Positions 1-11,003 of a DNA stretch of 64,000 nucleotides are shown piece by piece. A program made the translations under genes and the position numbers. Positions within the stretch are counted from its first letter, which is position 1. Each line of letters starts with the position of its first letter. Origin of the DNA: Sinorhizobium kostiense (lineage in GTDB: Bacteria > Pseudomonadota > Alphaproteobacteria > Rhizobiales > Rhizobiaceae); NCBI RefSeq assembly GCF_017874595.1, contig NZ_JAGILA010000002.1:62001-126000 (forward strand). The letters run 5' to 3'. The notes beneath the pieces were generated by a model. That model had not been told where the DNA came from. It was given only the letters and a program-made list of their open reading frames with translations, and made no database searches.

Positions 1-1425
<1,425 letters not shown>

Positions 1426-1504
1426 ATTCAATTCCTTTCCGTCCCGATTTCGGGCCCGTTCCCGGGAGCCTCAGCAGCACTCCCGGTTGTCACATTTTCC
1501 ACCT

Positions 1505-1535
1505 GAAAGTGGAGTGCGGAAGATGCCTTTTCAAG
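1505..1535 (-). promoter_or_regulatory. Possible RpoH-type promoter of lon
   Basis: On the minus strand CTTGAA (1535-1530) is followed after 17 bases by CCACTTTC (1512-1505). The -35 hexamer matches the alphaproteobacterial heat-shock sigma consensus exactly; the -10 match is only partial. lon is a known RpoH target in many proteobacteria, which supports the reading. The rest of the 445-base gap between lon and clpX (1426-1870) holds a 14-base palindrome AGCTCCGCGGAGCT at 1774-1787 and a terminator, and no gene that I can support. Confidence 0.4.
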
Positions 1536-1820
1536 GCTGGCGCAACCTCCGCATTCATGAACACTTCCGGCCATATGCTGAGATGCTGTTGCGGGCCTTA
1601 CGACAGCGGGACCAGTGCACAGCAACCGGCTTCATTGAATCGTCACATCATCGCGTTGTTGCGGAGGTTTAGCAATAATCGATTTGCTTGGTCACAATGA
1701 TTTTGCGCCCAAAATTGTTCAAAAATGGGGAGAAAACGGGCCGAAAATCGGGAAAATCGCTTTGCCTCAGAAGAGCTCCGCGGAGCTTGGCCTTCCCAGG
1801 CGCCAGGCTGAATCCCCGCT

Positions 1821-1851
1821 GGAAAAAGCCCGCACATGGCGGGCTTTTTCC
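1821..1851 (-). terminator. Terminator after clpX
   Basis: A perfect 13-base-pair inverted repeat (GGAAAAAGCCCGC and its complement) with the loop ACATG lies 20 bases beyond the clpX stop. The A-rich/T-rich outer ends give a U-tract in either direction, so it would end clpX transcription on the minus strand. Confidence 0.85.
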
Positions 1852-1870
1852 GTTAGCCGAGAGCGGCCGA

Positions 1871-3148
1871 TCAGGCCGAAACGTTGGTCTTTTCCTCGGA
1901 GCGATCCGAGTAGATGTAGAGCGGCCGTGCGGTCCCCTTGACCACCTCGTCCGAAATGACGACCTCGCGGACACCTTCGAGCGTCGGCAACTCGAACATC
2001 GTGTCGAGCAGGATCTTTTCCATGATCGACCGGAGGCCGCGTGCGCCGGTCTTGCGGACGATGGCACGCCGGGCGATTTCCCTGAGAGCATCCTCGTGAA
2101 AGGTCAGCTCGACATCTTCCATCTCGAACAGGCGCTGGTACTGCTTGACGAGCGCGTTCTTCGGCTCCGACAGGATCTGGATCAGCGCATCCTCGTCCAA
2201 GTCTTCAAGCGTCGCCAATACGGGCAGGCGGCCGATGAACTCCGGAATGAGCCCGAACTTGACCAGATCTTCCGGCTCGAGGTCGCGCAGCACTTCGCCC
2301 ACCCGACGATCCTCCGGTGCACGGACGGTCGCGCCGAAGCCGATCGAGGTCTTCTCGCCGCGGGCGGAGATGATCTTGTCGAGACCGGCAAAAGCGCCGC
2401 CGCAGATGAAGAGGATGTTCGTCGTGTCGACCTGCAGGAATTCCTGTTGCGGATGCTTGCGGCCGCCTTGCGGTGGCACCGAGGCAACCGTACCCTCCAT
2501 GATCTTCAGCAGCGCCTGCTGCACGCCCTCGCCCGACACGTCGCGGGTGATCGAAGGATTGTCAGACTTGCGCGAGATCTTGTCGACCTCGTCGATATAG
2601 ACGATGCCGCGCTGGGCACGCTCAACATTGTAGTCGGCGGCCTGAAGCAGCTTGAGGATGATGTTCTCGACGTCCTCGCCGACATAACCCGCTTCGGTCA
2701 GCGTCGTCGCGTCGGCCATGGTGAAGGGAACGTCGATGATGCGCGCAAGCGTCTGCGCCAAATAGGTCTTGCCGCAGCCGGTCGGCCCGACGAGCATGAT
2801 GTTGGATTTCGCCAGTTCGACATCGCTGCTCTTCGCCGCATGGGCGAGGCGCTTGTAGTGGTTGTGCACGGCGACCGACAGGATGCGCTTGGCCTGCTGC
2901 TGGCCAATGACGTACTCGTCGAGAACCTTGATGATTTCCTGAGGGGTCGGAACGCCATCGCGAGACTTGACCATCGAGGTCTTGTTCTCTTCGCGAATGA
3001 TGTCCATGCAGAGTTCAACGCATTCATCGCAGATGAATACGGTGGGCCCGGCAATCAGCTTGCGAACTTCATGCTGGCTCTTGCCGCAAAACGAACAATA
3101 GAGGGTATTTTTCGAGTCACCGCCGTTGCTACCGCTGACTTTGCTCAT
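1871..3148 (-). CDS. clpX: ATP-dependent Clp protease ATP-binding subunit ClpX
   Basis: ClpX is the AAA+ unfoldase that feeds substrates to the ClpP peptidase. The 425-residue protein has the usual N-terminal zinc-binding domain, with Cys18, Cys21, Cys40 and Cys43 in CSFC and CDEC, and then an AAA+ module with Walker A GPTGCGKT at 121-128. The length is typical for the family. An open frame continues upstream, but the ATG at 3148 ([14 protein letters not shown]) has the ribosome binding site AAGGAAGTGAAA and matches the family N-terminus. clpP lies 287 bases upstream in the same direction, so the two could be co-transcribed, although the gap leaves room for a separate clpX promoter. Identity is certain. 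Confidence 0.98.
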   Translation of the reverse strand: MSKVSGSNGGDSKNTLYCSFCGKSQHEVRKLIAGPTVFICDECVELCMDIIREENKTSMVKSRDGVPTPQEIIKVLDEYVIGQQQAKRILSVAVHNHYKRLAHAAKSSDVELAKSNIMLVGPTGCGKTYLAQTLARIIDVPFTMADATTLTEAGYVGEDVENIILKLLQAADYNVERAQRGIVYIDEVDKISRKSDNPSITRDVSGEGVQQALLKIMEGTVASVPPQGGRKHPQQEFLQVDTTNILFICGGAFAGLDKIISARGEKTSIGFGATVRAPEDRRVGEVLRDLEPEDLVKFGLIPEFIGRLPVLATLEDLDEDALIQILSEPKNALVKQYQRLFEMEDVELTFHEDALREIARRAIVRKTGARGLRSIMEKILLDTMFELPTLEGVREVVISDEVVKGTARPLYIYSDRSEEKTNVSA

Positions 3149-3435
3149 TTTCACTTCCTTCCAGCACGCCGGACACCTTCGGAAAGATATCACGGACCAC
3201 TCAATTCGCCTTATGCGGGCCCTCACCGCCCGCACGAGGTCCCTGGGAGTACCCACCGGGTCAGGCAGATCGCCTGACTCTCGGCCGCAACGACTCTCCC
3301 GTCGAACTCAGACGCTACGCTCAGAACGCCTAGCATAGCATTTCGGCTCATATTAACGGCTTTACCCTACCGATAAAGCCCTTGGCCATTACAAATGTGT
3401 CACAATCGCATCTGTGCAGACACAAAACCTCGACT

Positions 3436-4068
3436 TCAAGCCGTCTCACCGCCTTCGGCGGCTTCGCGTGAGGTGATCACCTTGTCGATCAAGCCCCAGT
3501 CCAAAGCCTCGTCGGCACTCATGAAATGATCGCGGTCAAGAGTCTGTTCCACCTCTTCGTAGGTGCGACCGCAATGCCTGACATAAACTTCGTTCAGCCG
3601 GCGCTTCATCTTGAGGATATCTCTCGCGTGCCGCTCGATATCCGAAGCCTGGCCCTGGAAGCCACCCGAGGGCTGATGCACCATGATACGCGAATTCGGC
3701 GTCGCAAAGCGCATGTCCTTGTGGCCCGCGGCAAGCAGCAGCGAACCCATCGAGGCCGCCTGGCCGATGCAGAGCGTCGAGACCGCCGGCTTGATGAACT
3801 GCATCGTGTCGTAGATCGCCATGCCGGCCGTCACAACGCCGCCAGGCGAGTTGATATAGAGCGCGATCTCCTTTTTCGGGTTCTCCGCCTCGAGAAAGAG
3901 CAATTGCGCGCAGACAAGTGTCGCCATGTGATCTTCGACCGGGCCCGTCAGGAAGATGATGCGCTCCTTGAGCAGCCGCGAATAAATGTCGTACGACCGT
4001 TCGCCGCGATTGGTCTGCTCGACAACCATCGGCACCAGCGCCATGGCCGTATCAACTGGATTTCTCAT
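3436..4068 (-). CDS. clpP: ATP-dependent Clp protease proteolytic subunit ClpP
   Basis: ClpP is the tetradecameric serine peptidase that works with ClpX or ClpA. The 210-residue protein carries the full triad: Ser106 in GQAASMGS, His131 in IMVHQPSGG and Asp180 in LDRDHFMS. The spacings of 25 and 49 residues equal those of E. coli ClpP. The short N-terminal stretch before [14 protein letters not shown] is probably a propeptide. The start at 4068 is the first ATG of the frame. The upstream region contains a heat-shock-type promoter candidate. Some rhizobia carry extra clpP paralogues; this is the copy linked to clpX and so the main one. Confidence 0.98.
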   Translation of the reverse strand: MRNPVDTAMALVPMVVEQTNRGERSYDIYSRLLKERIIFLTGPVEDHMATLVCAQLLFLEAENPKKEIALYINSPGGVVTAGMAIYDTMQFIKPAVSTLCIGQAASMGSLLLAAGHKDMRFATPNSRIMVHQPSGGFQGQASDIERHARDILKMKRRLNEVYVRHCGRTYEEVEQTLDRDHFMSADEALDWGLIDKVITSREAAEGGETA

Positions 4069-4138
4069 ATCGAACCTTCATCAGTCGGGCCCGCAATCCC
4101 TTCGCGGACCAGGAATCATCGGATTAGCCTCGATCCTT

Positions 4139-4168
4139 ACATAGAGTGTCAATGCCCTTCACTTCAAG
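4139..4168 (-). promoter_or_regulatory. Possible RpoH-type promoter of clpP
   Basis: On the minus strand CTTGAA (4168-4163) is followed after 18 bases by CTATGT (4144-4139), close to the alphaproteobacterial heat-shock promoter pattern CTTGAA ... CYTATNT. The -10 element lies about 70 bases upstream of the clpP ATG. The assignment rests on pattern matching only. Confidence 0.5.
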
Positions 4169-4359
4169 TCGCGAACGCTCGATGAGCTTAAAGGTCGCGG
4201 CTCTTCGACCCAAAGCTTTTCGTTGGTCGGCTCCTGATGCCGATAGAACATTTTTCCAAGGTTGCTCCGCTCGCGCGCATGTCTTACCCCGCTTGCTCAC
4301 AGGCATTCCCAAGTCTGCAGTAAATGATCGGTAAATTTTGGGCTGGCGTGGTGAGTTCG

Positions 4360-5919
4360 TCAAAGCTGTGACTCCAGCGGCAGAAAGCGGATGACGGCGG
4401 CAGCGAGCCGGCGGCCGATGCCTGCGTCGGGTTCGCCCCTGTTAAGCCGGGCCGCACCGTTGGAGCGGTGGCGCCAGACAAGGCTCTCGCCCTCGAGCAA
4501 CAACCTATAGCTTCTCTCCGGCGAGGTTTCCTCATCGAAAATCGATTGCAATTCGGCCGCGAGCGTCTCGTCGGAAAAGACGATTCCCATCTCGGTGTTG
4601 AGCGAGGCGGAGCGGGGGTCGAAGTTCATCGAGCCGACATAACCCGTCGTCCCATCGACGACGAAAGCCTTGGTGTGCAAGCTGGCATTGCGCGCGCCGA
4701 ACAGCGAGATGCGATGCCGGTCCAGGAAATCGCCGCCCTTCTTCAGTTCGTAGAGTTCAATGCCGGCACGCAGCAGCGCCTGGCGGTATTTCGAGTAGCA
4801 GCCGTGCACTGCCGCTACGTCGGTCGCCGCAAGCGAGTTCGTCAGCACCGCCACCCTCACGCCCTTTTTTACGAGAGCCGCCAAGTGCCGCGTACCTTCG
4901 GGTCCCGGAATGTAATAGGGAGACATGATGCGCAGGTCGCGTGCGGCGGCATCGATCAATGGAAAAAGTTCGCGCAGCAGCCAGTTCTGCCTCTTCTGCA
5001 TCAGCGCCTTCTCCGGCGGATCGAAGGCCACCCGCACGCCTGCGCACAAGTGGAGTGCGCGGCCACCCCAATAGAGGCTCTCGCCGGCTTCAGTGTCGCT
5101 GACCTTTTCCAGGTAGAAGCGAGCGGCGGCCTTGCGCGCCAGGGCGCCGAGCGACTGGCGCAGGGCCGGCAGATAATGCTTGCGGGGCGTTCTCAGCGCC
5201 GCGATCGGCAATACGGACGCGCTGTTCCAGAAGCGGTCGAACATGGCCGTCGCCTCATCGACCACCGGCCCCGTCATCCAGACATCCAGGTCGCGAAAGT
5301 TCGAGAGTTCGGCTGCATCGAAATAGGCATCGCCAATGTTGCGGCCTCCGGCGATCGCCACCCGCCCGTCCGCTATCCACAGCTTGTTGTGCATCCGGCG
5401 CGTGACGCTCAGGGCGCGGACGGCCATCTCGAAACCACGGCGGAACCGATCGGTGCGCGCTCGGCTCGGATTGAAAAGCCGTACGTCGATGTTTGGATGG
5501 GCATCAAGCGAGATGCAGAGCCGGTCATGGATTCCGGCGTTGATGTCGTCGAGCAGCAGTCGAACGCGGACGCCGCGATCGGCCGCCGCTATAACCTCGC
5601 GCGTCAGCAGAAAACCGGTCAGATCGTCTTTCCAGTAATAGTATTGAAGGTCGAGGCTGCGCCCTGCCCGGCGGGCCGAATGGGCCCGCGCGACGAACGC
5701 CTCTATATTGTCCGAGATCAGGGCGATCGTGCTCTGATCGGAGGCGGCAGCGGGTAGTGACGCGACGCCTTTGTCGATCAGCGTCTCATCGTCTGCCAAG
5801 GGCAGGGCGAAGGAAGGCGGCGCCTGCGGGCGTCGGCCGAACCAGCCGTAAACATAGACCGTCGCCGCCGCCAACAGCGCAAAGAGGACGACAAGAAAAA
5901 GCGCAAGCCAGGATAACAT
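4360..5919 (-). CDS. Phospholipase D family protein, cardiolipin synthase-like
   Basis: This 519-residue protein starts with one hydrophobic anchor (about residues 3-27) and has two HKD motifs, HNKLWIADGRVAIAGG and HTKAFVVDGTTGYVGS. Each supplies the catalytic His, Lys and Asp of the phospholipase D superfamily. Two HKD motifs plus an N-terminal membrane anchor suit a phosphatidyltransferase such as a cardiolipin synthase of the ClsB/ClsC type, or a PLD-type phospholipid hydrolase acting at the inner membrane. Substrate cannot be read from the sequence. The gene is followed by clpP in the same direction after 291 bases and preceded by an EEP-family hydrolase gene on the same strand. A ClsB-EEP pairing is common in proteobacteria, which favours a lipid role for both. 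Confidence 0.8.
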   Translation of the reverse strand: MLSWLALFLVVLFALLAAATVYVYGWFGRRPQAPPSFALPLADDETLIDKGVASLPAAASDQSTIALISDNIEAFVARAHSARRAGRSLDLQYYYWKDDLTGFLLTREVIAAADRGVRVRLLLDDINAGIHDRLCISLDAHPNIDVRLFNPSRARTDRFRRGFEMAVRALSVTRRMHNKLWIADGRVAIAGGRNIGDAYFDAAELSNFRDLDVWMTGPVVDEATAMFDRFWNSASVLPIAALRTPRKHYLPALRQSLGALARKAAARFYLEKVSDTEAGESLYWGGRALHLCAGVRVAFDPPEKALMQKRQNWLLRELFPLIDAAARDLRIMSPYYIPGPEGTRHLAALVKKGVRVAVLTNSLAATDVAAVHGCYSKYRQALLRAGIELYELKKGGDFLDRHRISLFGARNASLHTKAFVVDGTTGYVGSMNFDPRSASLNTEMGIVFSDETLAAELQSIFDEETSPERSYRLLLEGESLVWRHRSNGAARLNRGEPDAGIGRRLAAAVIRFLPLESQL

Positions 5920-6025
5920 ACATCGCCGTCCACGGCGCTGCGCCCCTCAGGCGCACGGAGCCGAAGTGTCTTGAATCCGAGAAATTAATTCGGGCTCCAA
6001 ATCGTTCCCAATGAAGCACGGCGTC

Positions 6026-6883
6026 TCATGCCGGTTCCATTCCCATCAACCCAGCGTTACCGTCCTCGTCTCCGCCCTTGAGGGCGGCCTTCAGGTCGAT
6101 CGATGCCTTGACGGGCAGGTGGTCCGAAGCCAAGCGCGCGAGCGGCGAATCATGCACGGCCACGGAGGTCACGAGATGATGCGGGTTCCCGAGCACCCGG
6201 TCGAGCGGGAACAGGGGAAAGCGTGACGGGAAGCTCGCGACCGTCGCATGGGATGCGTCGAAGAGCGGGCTCAAGAACTTGAGCGAGGAGCGCTTGCCCA
6301 TGCGCCACTCGTTGAGGTCGCCGATCAGGAGCGTCGGCCGATCGCCGCCGTCGGCCGCCACTTGCATGATCGTCTCGGCCTGGCGCGCGCGGGAATGGCG
6401 CAGCAGTCCGAGATGGGCGGCGATCACCCTGAGAGATCCGACCTTGAGGTCGAGATCGACGACCAGCGCGCCCCGCGGCTCGACACCCGGCAGATTGAGC
6501 TGCCGCACATCGGAGACGGCCCCTTCCCTTAGCAGGAGGACGTTACCGTGCCAGCCGTGCCCTTTCTCTGAGAACGGAGAGATTGGTATCGAGACGAGAT
6601 GCGCTTCCCGCCGGATATGCTCGAGATCGAGAAGCCCGGCACGTTCTCCGAACCTCTGGTCGGCCTCCTGCAAAGCGACGATGTCTGCTCCAAGCTCGGT
6701 TATCACCTGGGCCGTGCGCGCAGGATCGAAGCGGCCGTCGGTGCCGACGCATTTGTGGATGTTGTAGGATGCGATAACGATATCGCCGCGGCTCACCGCC
6801 GCGTCGCGATTGACGATAGTCGGCCGCCGCTTGCGGATCGCCGCCACGATGCCCGCGGACAATATGCCTTGCGATTTTGCCAT
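6026..6883 (-). CDS. Endonuclease/exonuclease/phosphatase (EEP) family protein
   Basis: The 285-residue protein shows the EEP fold motifs in order: IASYNIHKC near the start, DIVALQEAD (metal-binding Glu), LIGDLNEW (Asp and Asn) and ASDHLPV at the end (catalytic Asp-His pair). Members include DNases, inositol phosphatases and sphingomyelinases, so the substrate is open. Pairing with the neighbouring phospholipase D gene resembles the ClsB neighbourhood of enterobacteria (YbhP-like), hinting at membrane-lipid work. I chose the ATG at 6883 because AGGGA lies just upstream. A GTG at 6934 would add 17 residues without a visible ribosome binding site. No signal peptide is evident. Confidence 0.8.
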   Translation of the reverse strand: MAKSQGILSAGIVAAIRKRRPTIVNRDAAVSRGDIVIASYNIHKCVGTDGRFDPARTAQVITELGADIVALQEADQRFGERAGLLDLEHIRREAHLVSIPISPFSEKGHGWHGNVLLLREGAVSDVRQLNLPGVEPRGALVVDLDLKVGSLRVIAAHLGLLRHSRARQAETIMQVAADGGDRPTLLIGDLNEWRMGKRSSLKFLSPLFDASHATVASFPSRFPLFPLDRVLGNPHHLVTSVAVHDSPLARLASDHLPVKASIDLKAALKGGDEDGNAGLMGMEPA

Positions 6884-7049
6884 GCGTTCCCTGCCTGCTG
6901 CCGCATCATGCTCAAATAAGCCGGTCTGTGCCACCCAAAAAAGTCGACTTTATGCACCTGTTCGTCTTGGATCGCGGTCGTCAAAGTTCTTGCTGTGAAG
7001 GCGTCCGGCGCAATACAGATGCACAGGAAGGACCAGAAGAGTCGAAATT

Positions 7050-8297
7050 ATGATCTCAGCACCCGGCATTAGCATTGACGGCCCCGCCCGGCGCGTTTGC
7101 CTCGACGTTCGCAATCCCGACTTCTTCCGCAATCCGCTTCCGGCCTATGCGGCGCTCCATGCGCAATGTCCGGCGTTTTTCTGGGAAGAGCAGCAGCAAT
7201 GGTATTTTGCGGGCTATGATCGGGTGAACGCGCTTCTGCGCGATCGTCGTTTCGGACGGCAGATTCTTCACGTTGCGACGCGACAAGAACTCGGCCTGCC
7301 CGAACCGAAGCCGCATCTCAAGGACTTCGACGCGCTTGAGGCGCATTCGCTGCTGGAATTGGAGCCGCCGGCGCATACGCGGCTGCGGACGCTCGTCAAC
7401 CGTGCCTTCGTGTCCCGACAGATCGAGCAGCTCCGGCCGGAGATCGAAGCGCTTTCGCATGCGGTGATCGACACTTTCGAAAAGGATGGAGAGGTCGAAC
7501 TCCTGAAGACCTACGCGGAAACGATCCCCGTCACCATCATCGCGCGGATGCTCGGCATCCCGGTCGAAGCGGCCCCTCGCCTTCTCGATTGGTCGCACCG
7601 AATGGTGAAGATGTACGTCTTCAATCCGAGCCTCGAAGTCGAAATCGATGCCAACATGGCCTCCGCCGAGTTCGGCGAATACCTGAAGGGTATCATCGAT
7701 GACAGGCGCGCAAACCCCGCGGATGACCTGCTCACCCACATGATCACCTCGGAAAAGGACGGCGAACGGCTGTCGGAGGCGGAATTGATCTCGACCATCG
7801 TGCTGCTCCTCAACGCCGGGCACGAGGCGACGGTCCATCAGATCGGCAATGCGGTTCGCACGATCCTCAAGTCCGGGTTCTCGCCCCCCGAACTCTTCGC
7901 CAATGCGGAGACGACCGAACGCACCGTCGAAGAATGCCTGCGGTTTGCCGCGCCTCTCCACATATTCCAGCGCTACGCGCTCACGGACATTGAGCTCGAG
8001 GACGGCGTCACGCTCGAGAAAGGCGACAAGATCGGGCTGATGCTCGGAGCGGCAAATGTCGATCCGCGCAAATTCTCGGCACCCGGCACGTTCAAGCCCG
8101 ACCGCGACGAAGGCGCCAATGTCTCCTTCGGGGCGGGCCTGCACTTCTGCATCGGTGCGCCGCTTGCGCGGCTGGAGCTCAAGGTGTCCCTGCCGATCCT
8201 CTTCCAGCGCTTGCCCGGCATGCGGCTGAAACACGATCCGCCAGTCAAGGACAGCTTCCACTTCCATGGCCTGGACCGGCTGGACCTCGTCTGGTGA
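7050..8297 (+). CDS. Cytochrome P450
   Basis: A 415-residue soluble bacterial P450. The heme-binding loop FGAGLHFCIGAP places the thiolate ligand at Cys367. The I-helix oxygen-activation motif is AGHEAT and the K-helix ExxR is ECLR. The length and lack of a membrane anchor are usual for bacterial class I P450s, which take electrons from a ferredoxin and its reductase. Neither is encoded beside it, so partners must be elsewhere. It is divergent from the EEP gene, with a 166-base shared promoter region, and convergent with the cupin gene. The substrate is unknown. The start at 7050 is the first ATG, with purine-rich GAAGAG upstream. Confidence 0.93.
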   Translation: MISAPGISIDGPARRVCLDVRNPDFFRNPLPAYAALHAQCPAFFWEEQQQWYFAGYDRVNALLRDRRFGRQILHVATRQELGLPEPKPHLKDFDALEAHSLLELEPPAHTRLRTLVNRAFVSRQIEQLRPEIEALSHAVIDTFEKDGEVELLKTYAETIPVTIIARMLGIPVEAAPRLLDWSHRMVKMYVFNPSLEVEIDANMASAEFGEYLKGIIDDRRANPADDLLTHMITSEKDGERLSEAELISTIVLLLNAGHEATVHQIGNAVRTILKSGFSPPELFANAETTERTVEECLRFAAPLHIFQRYALTDIELEDGVTLEKGDKIGLMLGAANVDPRKFSAPGTFKPDRDEGANVSFGAGLHFCIGAPLARLELKVSLPILFQRLPGMRLKHDPPVKDSFHFHGLDRLDLVW

Positions 8298-8419
8298 TGC
8301 GGCGCCCCGGCAGCCTTTGCATCCGGTTACACTTGACGCCCTAACTCGTTCGAAGTCCTCGCGGGCTGTCGGCGGAAACACGATGTCGGCGGATGACGAC
8401 CGGCAGCGACCGTGACCGC

Positions 8420-8764
8420 CTATAGCCGGATTACATAGTCTTTTCTGGTCGTTTCGACGACCTCCCAGGTGCCCTTGAAGCCAGGCCGAATTATCATGCT
8501 GTTGCCGGCCTTGAGCTCGACTGGTTCGCCTCCGTCTTCGGTCACGATCGAGTGGCCAGACAGAATGTGGAAATATTCCCACTCTTCATAGGCGATCCGC
8601 CACTTCCCGGGCGTCGCCTCCCAAATGCCGGCATAGAGACTGCCCGGGGCCTCTTCGAAATTCCAAGTGCGGAACTCGGGGCTTCCGGAAATCAGCCGAT
8701 CCGGCGCAGGGGCGCCGATTTCGGCCTCCTCCGAGCCAAGATCGAATTTCAGCATGTGGCTCAT
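8420..8764 (-). CDS. Small cupin-domain protein
   Basis: This 114-residue protein is a single cupin barrel of the DUF861 (cupin_3) type. The conserved elements are YAGIWEATPGKWRIAYEEWE, where Glu residues substitute for typical cupin histidines, then FHILSGHSIVTEDGG, and FKGTWEVVETTRKDYV at the end. Members bind small ligands or metals and are mostly unassigned. The ATG at 8764 follows AGGTGTCTC, a plausible ribosome binding site. It is convergent with the P450 gene, with a 122-base gap and no obvious terminator. I cannot name a substrate. Confidence 0.75.
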   Translation of the reverse strand: MSHMLKFDLGSEEAEIGAPAPDRLISGSPEFRTWNFEEAPGSLYAGIWEATPGKWRIAYEEWEYFHILSGHSIVTEDGGEPVELKAGNSMIIRPGFKGTWEVVETTRKDYVIRL

Positions 8765-8934
8765 GAGACACCTATTTCACTGCAGGGCCGCGTGTCTAAG
8801 CAGACGCGCAAGAGATCGCTGTATCACTTTGCAATGCTGCGTGTCTTCGTCCTAATCAGGTGGACCAGTGGCGCAGCCACCGCCTCCAAGCCGCTCCAGA
8901 CGCGATGGTCTAATTGGCGCCAATCAGGTCGTTG

Positions 8935-9561
8935 TCAATTAATTGCGAAGCAGTAGAACAGGCCGTCCCCGCCAGTGCTCCTGAATGCCTCGTTCGAGCA
9001 GCCGCCGCGGGTTGTATGCGACGAATTCCAGGATTTCGCCGCGGCGGAATCGTCCAGGCCCGTGCGGTCGCTGTGGCCGACGATAGCAGCGCCCTCCGCA
9101 CCGCCCATTGACCAATTGCCGCAGGTTTCCGGTGCAGCGGTTCCATCTGCCTTGGAACCGGTCAGGATGTCGTGGCGGTTCGGAGTATCCCCGCGACCGG
9201 GAATGACTTCACCTTTCTCGTTGAGAGCCGTCTCTTTGGTGAGATTGTTGCCATCGCTATGCAGCGAGGCGACATCGTCGGCAATCTTCTCGCCTTTGGC
9301 GTTGAACCAGGGACCGGTACCGATGCGATCCCTGGCGTTCTCCTCATCGGTGGAAAGATAGGCTCTCCAGGTCTTGCCCGTCGAACCACTCGCCGTCGCC
9401 AAAGAATTGCAGTGAGCGTCGGCCCCGGCGAGCCCTCCGAGATCGCCGCCCTTGCCCGGATTCGAGCTGGTGACGAAGAAGCTCATGGAAGTGTCCTGGG
9501 CCAGTACCGGCAACGGCGAAGAGACCAGAGCGGCCACGAGGAATGCAAGCGTAGGTTTCAT
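8935..9561 (-). CDS. Secreted lectin-like hypothetical protein
   Basis: The 208-residue product begins with a clear Sec signal peptide, ending near LPVLAQ (residues 1-22). The mature part begins with FFVTSSNPGKGGDLGGL and continues with GADAHCNSLA and TWRAYLSTDE, then ETCGNWSM, NSSHTTRGGCS and FYCFAIN, with four cysteines that could form two disulfides. This pattern resembles the endostatin/lectin-like domain found in proteobacterial periplasmic proteins annotated only as lectin or hypothetical. Location should be periplasmic or extracellular. GGGAGAAAAAGCT precedes the ATG. It appears monocistronic. Ligand and role are unknown. Confidence 0.75.
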   Translation of the reverse strand: MKPTLAFLVAALVSSPLPVLAQDTSMSFFVTSSNPGKGGDLGGLAGADAHCNSLATASGSTGKTWRAYLSTDEENARDRIGTGPWFNAKGEKIADDVASLHSDGNNLTKETALNEKGEVIPGRGDTPNRHDILTGSKADGTAAPETCGNWSMGGAEGAAIVGHSDRTGLDDSAAAKSWNSSHTTRGGCSNEAFRSTGGDGLFYCFAIN

Positions 9562-9696
9562 AGCTTTTTCTCCCGCATTGCGCAGGAAAAGCGTAGTGTG
9601 GGAACCGATTGGCGTAAAATCGAAATCCTGTGATTGCAGGTCGGCCGCCCACCTCCCCGCCCCGCGCTCGGCGCAGCGAGAAATGGCCGAACCGTA

Positions 9697-10980
9697 TCAG
9701 ATCTTCTCGAGCGCCTGTTCCAGGTCCGCAATGATGTCCTCGACGTCTTCGATGCCGATCGACAGACGGACCACATCCGGCCCAGCACCGGCAGCTGCCT
9801 GCTGCTCCGGCGCAAGTTGCCGATGAGTGGTCGAGGCGGGGTGGATAACCAGCGAGCGCGTGTCGCCGATATTGGCGAGATGGGAGAACATCTCGAGCGC
9901 CTCGACGAAGCGCTTGCCCGCCTCGAACCCGTCCTTGAGCCCGAAGGTGAACACGGCGCCCGCCCCCTTGGGCGAATAGCGCGTTTGCAGCGCATGGTTC
10001 GGATCTTCCTCCAGCCCGGCATAGCGGACCCAGGAGACCTTCTCCTGTGCCGTGAGCCATTTCGCAACCGCAAGCGCATTGTCGCAGTGGCGCTGCATGC
10101 GAAGCGGCAGCGTCTCCGCCCCGGTCTGGATCATGAAGGCGTTGAAGGGAGAAATGGCCGGCCCGAAATCGCGCAGGCCCAGGACCCGTGCCGCAACCGC
10201 GAAGGCAAAGTTGCCGAAGGCCTGGTGCAGGACGATGTTGCCATATTCCGGACGCGGCTCGGATAGGAGCGGATAGTTGCCGGACCTCGACCAATCGAAA
10301 GTGCCGCCGTCAACGATGATGCCGCCCATCGAATTACCGTGGCCGCCGATGAACTTGGTCAGCGAATGGACGACGAGATCAGCACCATGCTCCAGCGGCC
10401 GCACGAGGTAAGGTGTCGCCATCGTGTTGTCGACGATGAGCGGCAGTCCGTGCCGGCGCGCGACCTCGGCGAGCGTCGCGATGTCGACGAAGATGCCGCC
10501 CGGATTGGCGAGGCTTTCGATGAAGATCGCCTTTGTCCTTTCATCGATCTGCCGCTCGAAACTGTCCGGATCGGCGCAATCCGTCCAGCGAACCTGCCAG
10601 TCGAAGGACTTGAAGGCTTGGCCGAACTGATTGATGGAGCCGCCGTAAAGCTGCCTTGCCGCGACGAAATTGTCGCCCGGGCTCATGATCGTGTGGAAGA
10701 CAAGAAGCTGGGCCGCGTGCCCCGAAGCCACCGCGACCGCCGCGGTACCGCCTTCAAGAGCCGCAATCCGCTCCTCCAGCACCGCCTGCGTCGGGTTCAT
10801 GATGCGGGTATAGATATTGCCGAATTGCTGCAGCCCGAAGAGCGCCGCTGCGTGATCCACGTCGTTGAAGACAAAACTCGTCGTTTGATAGATCGGCGTT
10901 GCCCGTGCGCCCGTCGTCGGGTCTGGCTGGGCTCCCGCATGGACAGCGAGCGTGCTGAAACCTGGTCCGGCCTTCATCAT
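9697..10980 (-). CDS. O-acetylhomoserine (thiol)-lyase type PLP enzyme
   Basis: A 427-residue member of the Cys/Met metabolism PLP family (cystathionine gamma-synthase fold). The PLP lysine is Lys209 in [35 protein letters not shown] near the N-terminus and the family length point to O-acetylhomoserine sulfhydrylase, which makes homocysteine directly from O-acetylhomoserine and sulfide. An O-succinylhomoserine sulfhydrylase activity cannot be excluded. The start at 10980 follows GGGAAGGGGACC; a second ATG lies directly behind it. The CoA-binding protein gene is just upstream on the same strand (23-base gap), so the two probably form an operon. Confidence 0.9.
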   Translation of the reverse strand: MMKAGPGFSTLAVHAGAQPDPTTGARATPIYQTTSFVFNDVDHAAALFGLQQFGNIYTRIMNPTQAVLEERIAALEGGTAAVAVASGHAAQLLVFHTIMSPGDNFVAARQLYGGSINQFGQAFKSFDWQVRWTDCADPDSFERQIDERTKAIFIESLANPGGIFVDIATLAEVARRHGLPLIVDNTMATPYLVRPLEHGADLVVHSLTKFIGGHGNSMGGIIVDGGTFDWSRSGNYPLLSEPRPEYGNIVLHQAFGNFAFAVAARVLGLRDFGPAISPFNAFMIQTGAETLPLRMQRHCDNALAVAKWLTAQEKVSWVRYAGLEEDPNHALQTRYSPKGAGAVFTFGLKDGFEAGKRFVEALEMFSHLANIGDTRSLVIHPASTTHRQLAPEQQAAAGAGPDVVRLSIGIEDVEDIIADLEQALEKI

Positions 10981-11003
10981 GGTCCCCTTCCCTTTTTCGC
11001 CGG

